A stretch of 64,000 nucleotides of DNA from Syntrophomonas sp. GTDB lineage: Bacteria > Bacillota > Syntrophomonadia > Syntrophomonadales > Syntrophomonadaceae. The position numbers were made by a program, and so were the translations under genes. The stretch is from positions 1-64,000 of the forward strand of contig JAENYG010000010.1 in NCBI GenBank assembly GCA_016841875.1, in the 5' to 3' direction. The notes beneath the pieces are model-generated. The model saw only the letters and a program-made list of their open reading frames with translations. It was not told the DNA's origin and did no database searches. Positions 62,980 through 64,000 of the stretch are shown piece by piece. Positions within the stretch are counted from its first letter, which is position 1. Each line of letters starts with the position of its first letter.

Positions 62980-64000
62980 TTAATCTCCTAACACCGCTTC
63001 TATCAGTGAGCCGGCGGTGCCCTGTATAACTTTGATATCAGCCCCACTGGCCATTTTAATATCTTCTAATTTAGTATCATCTAATAATGTATCCTGTCCG
63101 TCTTTAAATATTATTTCGGGAACTATCACTTCTTTACCTGCATAGTTTTTCCCCAGAGCAGCAAGGATATCAACACCAGTCAGTAATCCAGTTACCGTAA
63201 CCTGTCCCCCAAAAAAATAATTCTTTACCGGTATTATCTTCAGATCAAGACCTTCAATACGGTTCATTCGTCCACAGATTTTTTCCATTATGCTCAGTGC
63301 TGATTCACCGGTGAGCAGGAAAACTTCCTTTTCCTTAACCTTATCTGGCAGATGACCTTCCTCTTCAGCAAATTCATCCATCATTATCCTGCATATACCA
63401 ATCCCATTTTCTATCTGGGGGAAATCGTCATAGTAATCTGTCTCCGGTATAGGCTGACTGCATTTAAGGTAAATCTCATCGGCCAGATATACCAGCCCAC
63501 ACCCCAGGTCGCGCCGAAATTCCAGCTGGTATCTATGGATTGCAGCTACTAATAATTCAGCTTCTGCGGAGCTGATATTTCTTAATTCCGGCAGCTTATT
63601 TCGGTGCCCGGTAAGACCTACCGGTACAATACCTATAGAAGCTACCGAAGGATACAGTTCTGCCAGTCCTTCTATAGTATCTTCTAATATCTGGCCGTCA
63701 TTTATTCCTGGACAAACGACGATCTGAGTATGGCATTCAATTCCCGCCTGACTTAAACGAAGCAGGTCTTCTCTTATGCTTCCGGCCTGTCGGCTCCCCA
63801 GCATCATGGATCTGACCTCGGGCTGCAAAGCATGTACAGATATATAAAGGGGACTAAGTCTCATGGTGAGAATCTTATCCCAGTCGTGCTGACTGAGGTT
63901 GGTCAGGGTTATGAAGTTACCGAACAAAAAGGAATGACGATAGTCATCATCCTTTTGATACAGTGTTTTTCGCATCTGGCCAGGAAGTTGGTCAATAAAG
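62980..64000 (-). CDS. DUF512 radical-SAM-like protein, 5' end outside the window
   Basis: About 340 residues of the C-terminal part are visible; the frame is still open at the window edge. RKTLYQKDDDYRHSFLFGNF, LSPLYISVHALQPEVR, CPGINDG, GIVPVGLTGHR and the final GADIKVIQGTAGSLIEAVLG match the DUF512 family, whose missing N-terminus would carry a PDZ domain and the cluster site. Function unknown; it is regularly upstream of der. Confidence 0.9.
   Translation of the reverse strand, partial: FIDQLPGQMRKTLYQKDDDYRHSFLFGNFITLTNLSQHDWDKILTMRLSPLYISVHALQPEVRSMMLGSRQAGSIREDLLRLSQAGIECHTQIVVCPGINDGQILEDTIEGLAELYPSVASIGIVPVGLTGHRNKLPELRNISSAEAELLVAAIHRYQLEFRRDLGCGLVYLADEIYLKCSQPIPETDYYDDFPQIENGIGICRIMMDEFAEEEGHLPDKVKEKEVFLLTGESALSIMEKICGRMNRIEGLDLKIIPVKNYFFGGQVTVTGLLTGVDILAALGKNYAGKEVIVPEIIFKDGQDTLLDDTKLEDIKMASGADIKVIQGTAGSLIEAVLGD

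Overview
The window looks like chromosome from an anaerobic, endospore-forming Firmicute of the class Clostridia. The sporulation genes (spoIVA, spmA/spmB, gerW/ytfJ, a bofC-like gene, spore photoproduct lyase) show the spore former. The trimeric NAD-linked [FeFe] hydrogenase with its maturases, formate-THF ligase, desulfoferrodoxin and ferritin show the anaerobe. The gene set resembles Syntrophomonas and relatives, but that placement is inference from content and memory, not from a search. Most genes lie on the minus strand.

Positions 197-13836 are an integrated element of 13,591 bp. It sits in a tRNA-Phe gene between tRNA-Gly and tRNA-Asp and is bounded by a 49-bp direct repeat of the tRNA 3' end. 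A tyrosine integrase at the right end points toward the tRNA. Divergent from it runs a compact minus-strand block: two small HTH regulators, a lambda-O-like initiator with five internal iterons, a primase-helicase, a prohead protease, a coiled-coil protein, two cold-shock-domain proteins, a small-terminase-like protein, then tail or fibre proteins including a LamG-like one. No large terminase, portal or major capsid gene is visible. The element is either a phage satellite (PICI-like) or a deleted prophage.

Positions 14-23 kb carry stand-alone genes: thioredoxin-reductase-like protein, SplB, ferritin with desulfoferrodoxin, an ApgM-family protein convergent with threonine synthase (possible homoserine kinase), a DUF2726 protein and an EEP-family nuclease. 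Positions 23-30.3 kb hold the hydrogenase locus: hydE, a small unknown gene, hydG, a TM1266-like ACT regulator and hydA-hydB-hydC. folE and fhs follow.

Positions 33.5-41 kb hold spmA/spmB, gerW, DUF2953, DUF1992, scpB/scpA, an M50 peptidase and a DHH-CBS-CCA-adding fusion. Positions 41-52.4 kb carry DUF2889, lapA, a CDF transporter and the run ruvC-ruvA-ruvB-queH-DUF2905-queA-tgt-yajC-HD-secD-secF. In front of DUF2905-queA lie two tandem copies of a structured element whose 20-bp closing helix shows compensatory changes between copies; it is the best candidate here for an undescribed RNA.

Positions 53.3-57.8 kb form an accessory island: a SurA-like gene broken by an in-frame amber codon, three secreted proteins including a papain-like cysteine protease, and an ECF sigma/anti-sigma pair. 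The window ends with spoIVA, gpsA, plsY, der and a DUF512 radical-SAM-like gene cut by the edge. Short palindromic repeats of RAYT/REP type are scattered through the intergenic gaps.
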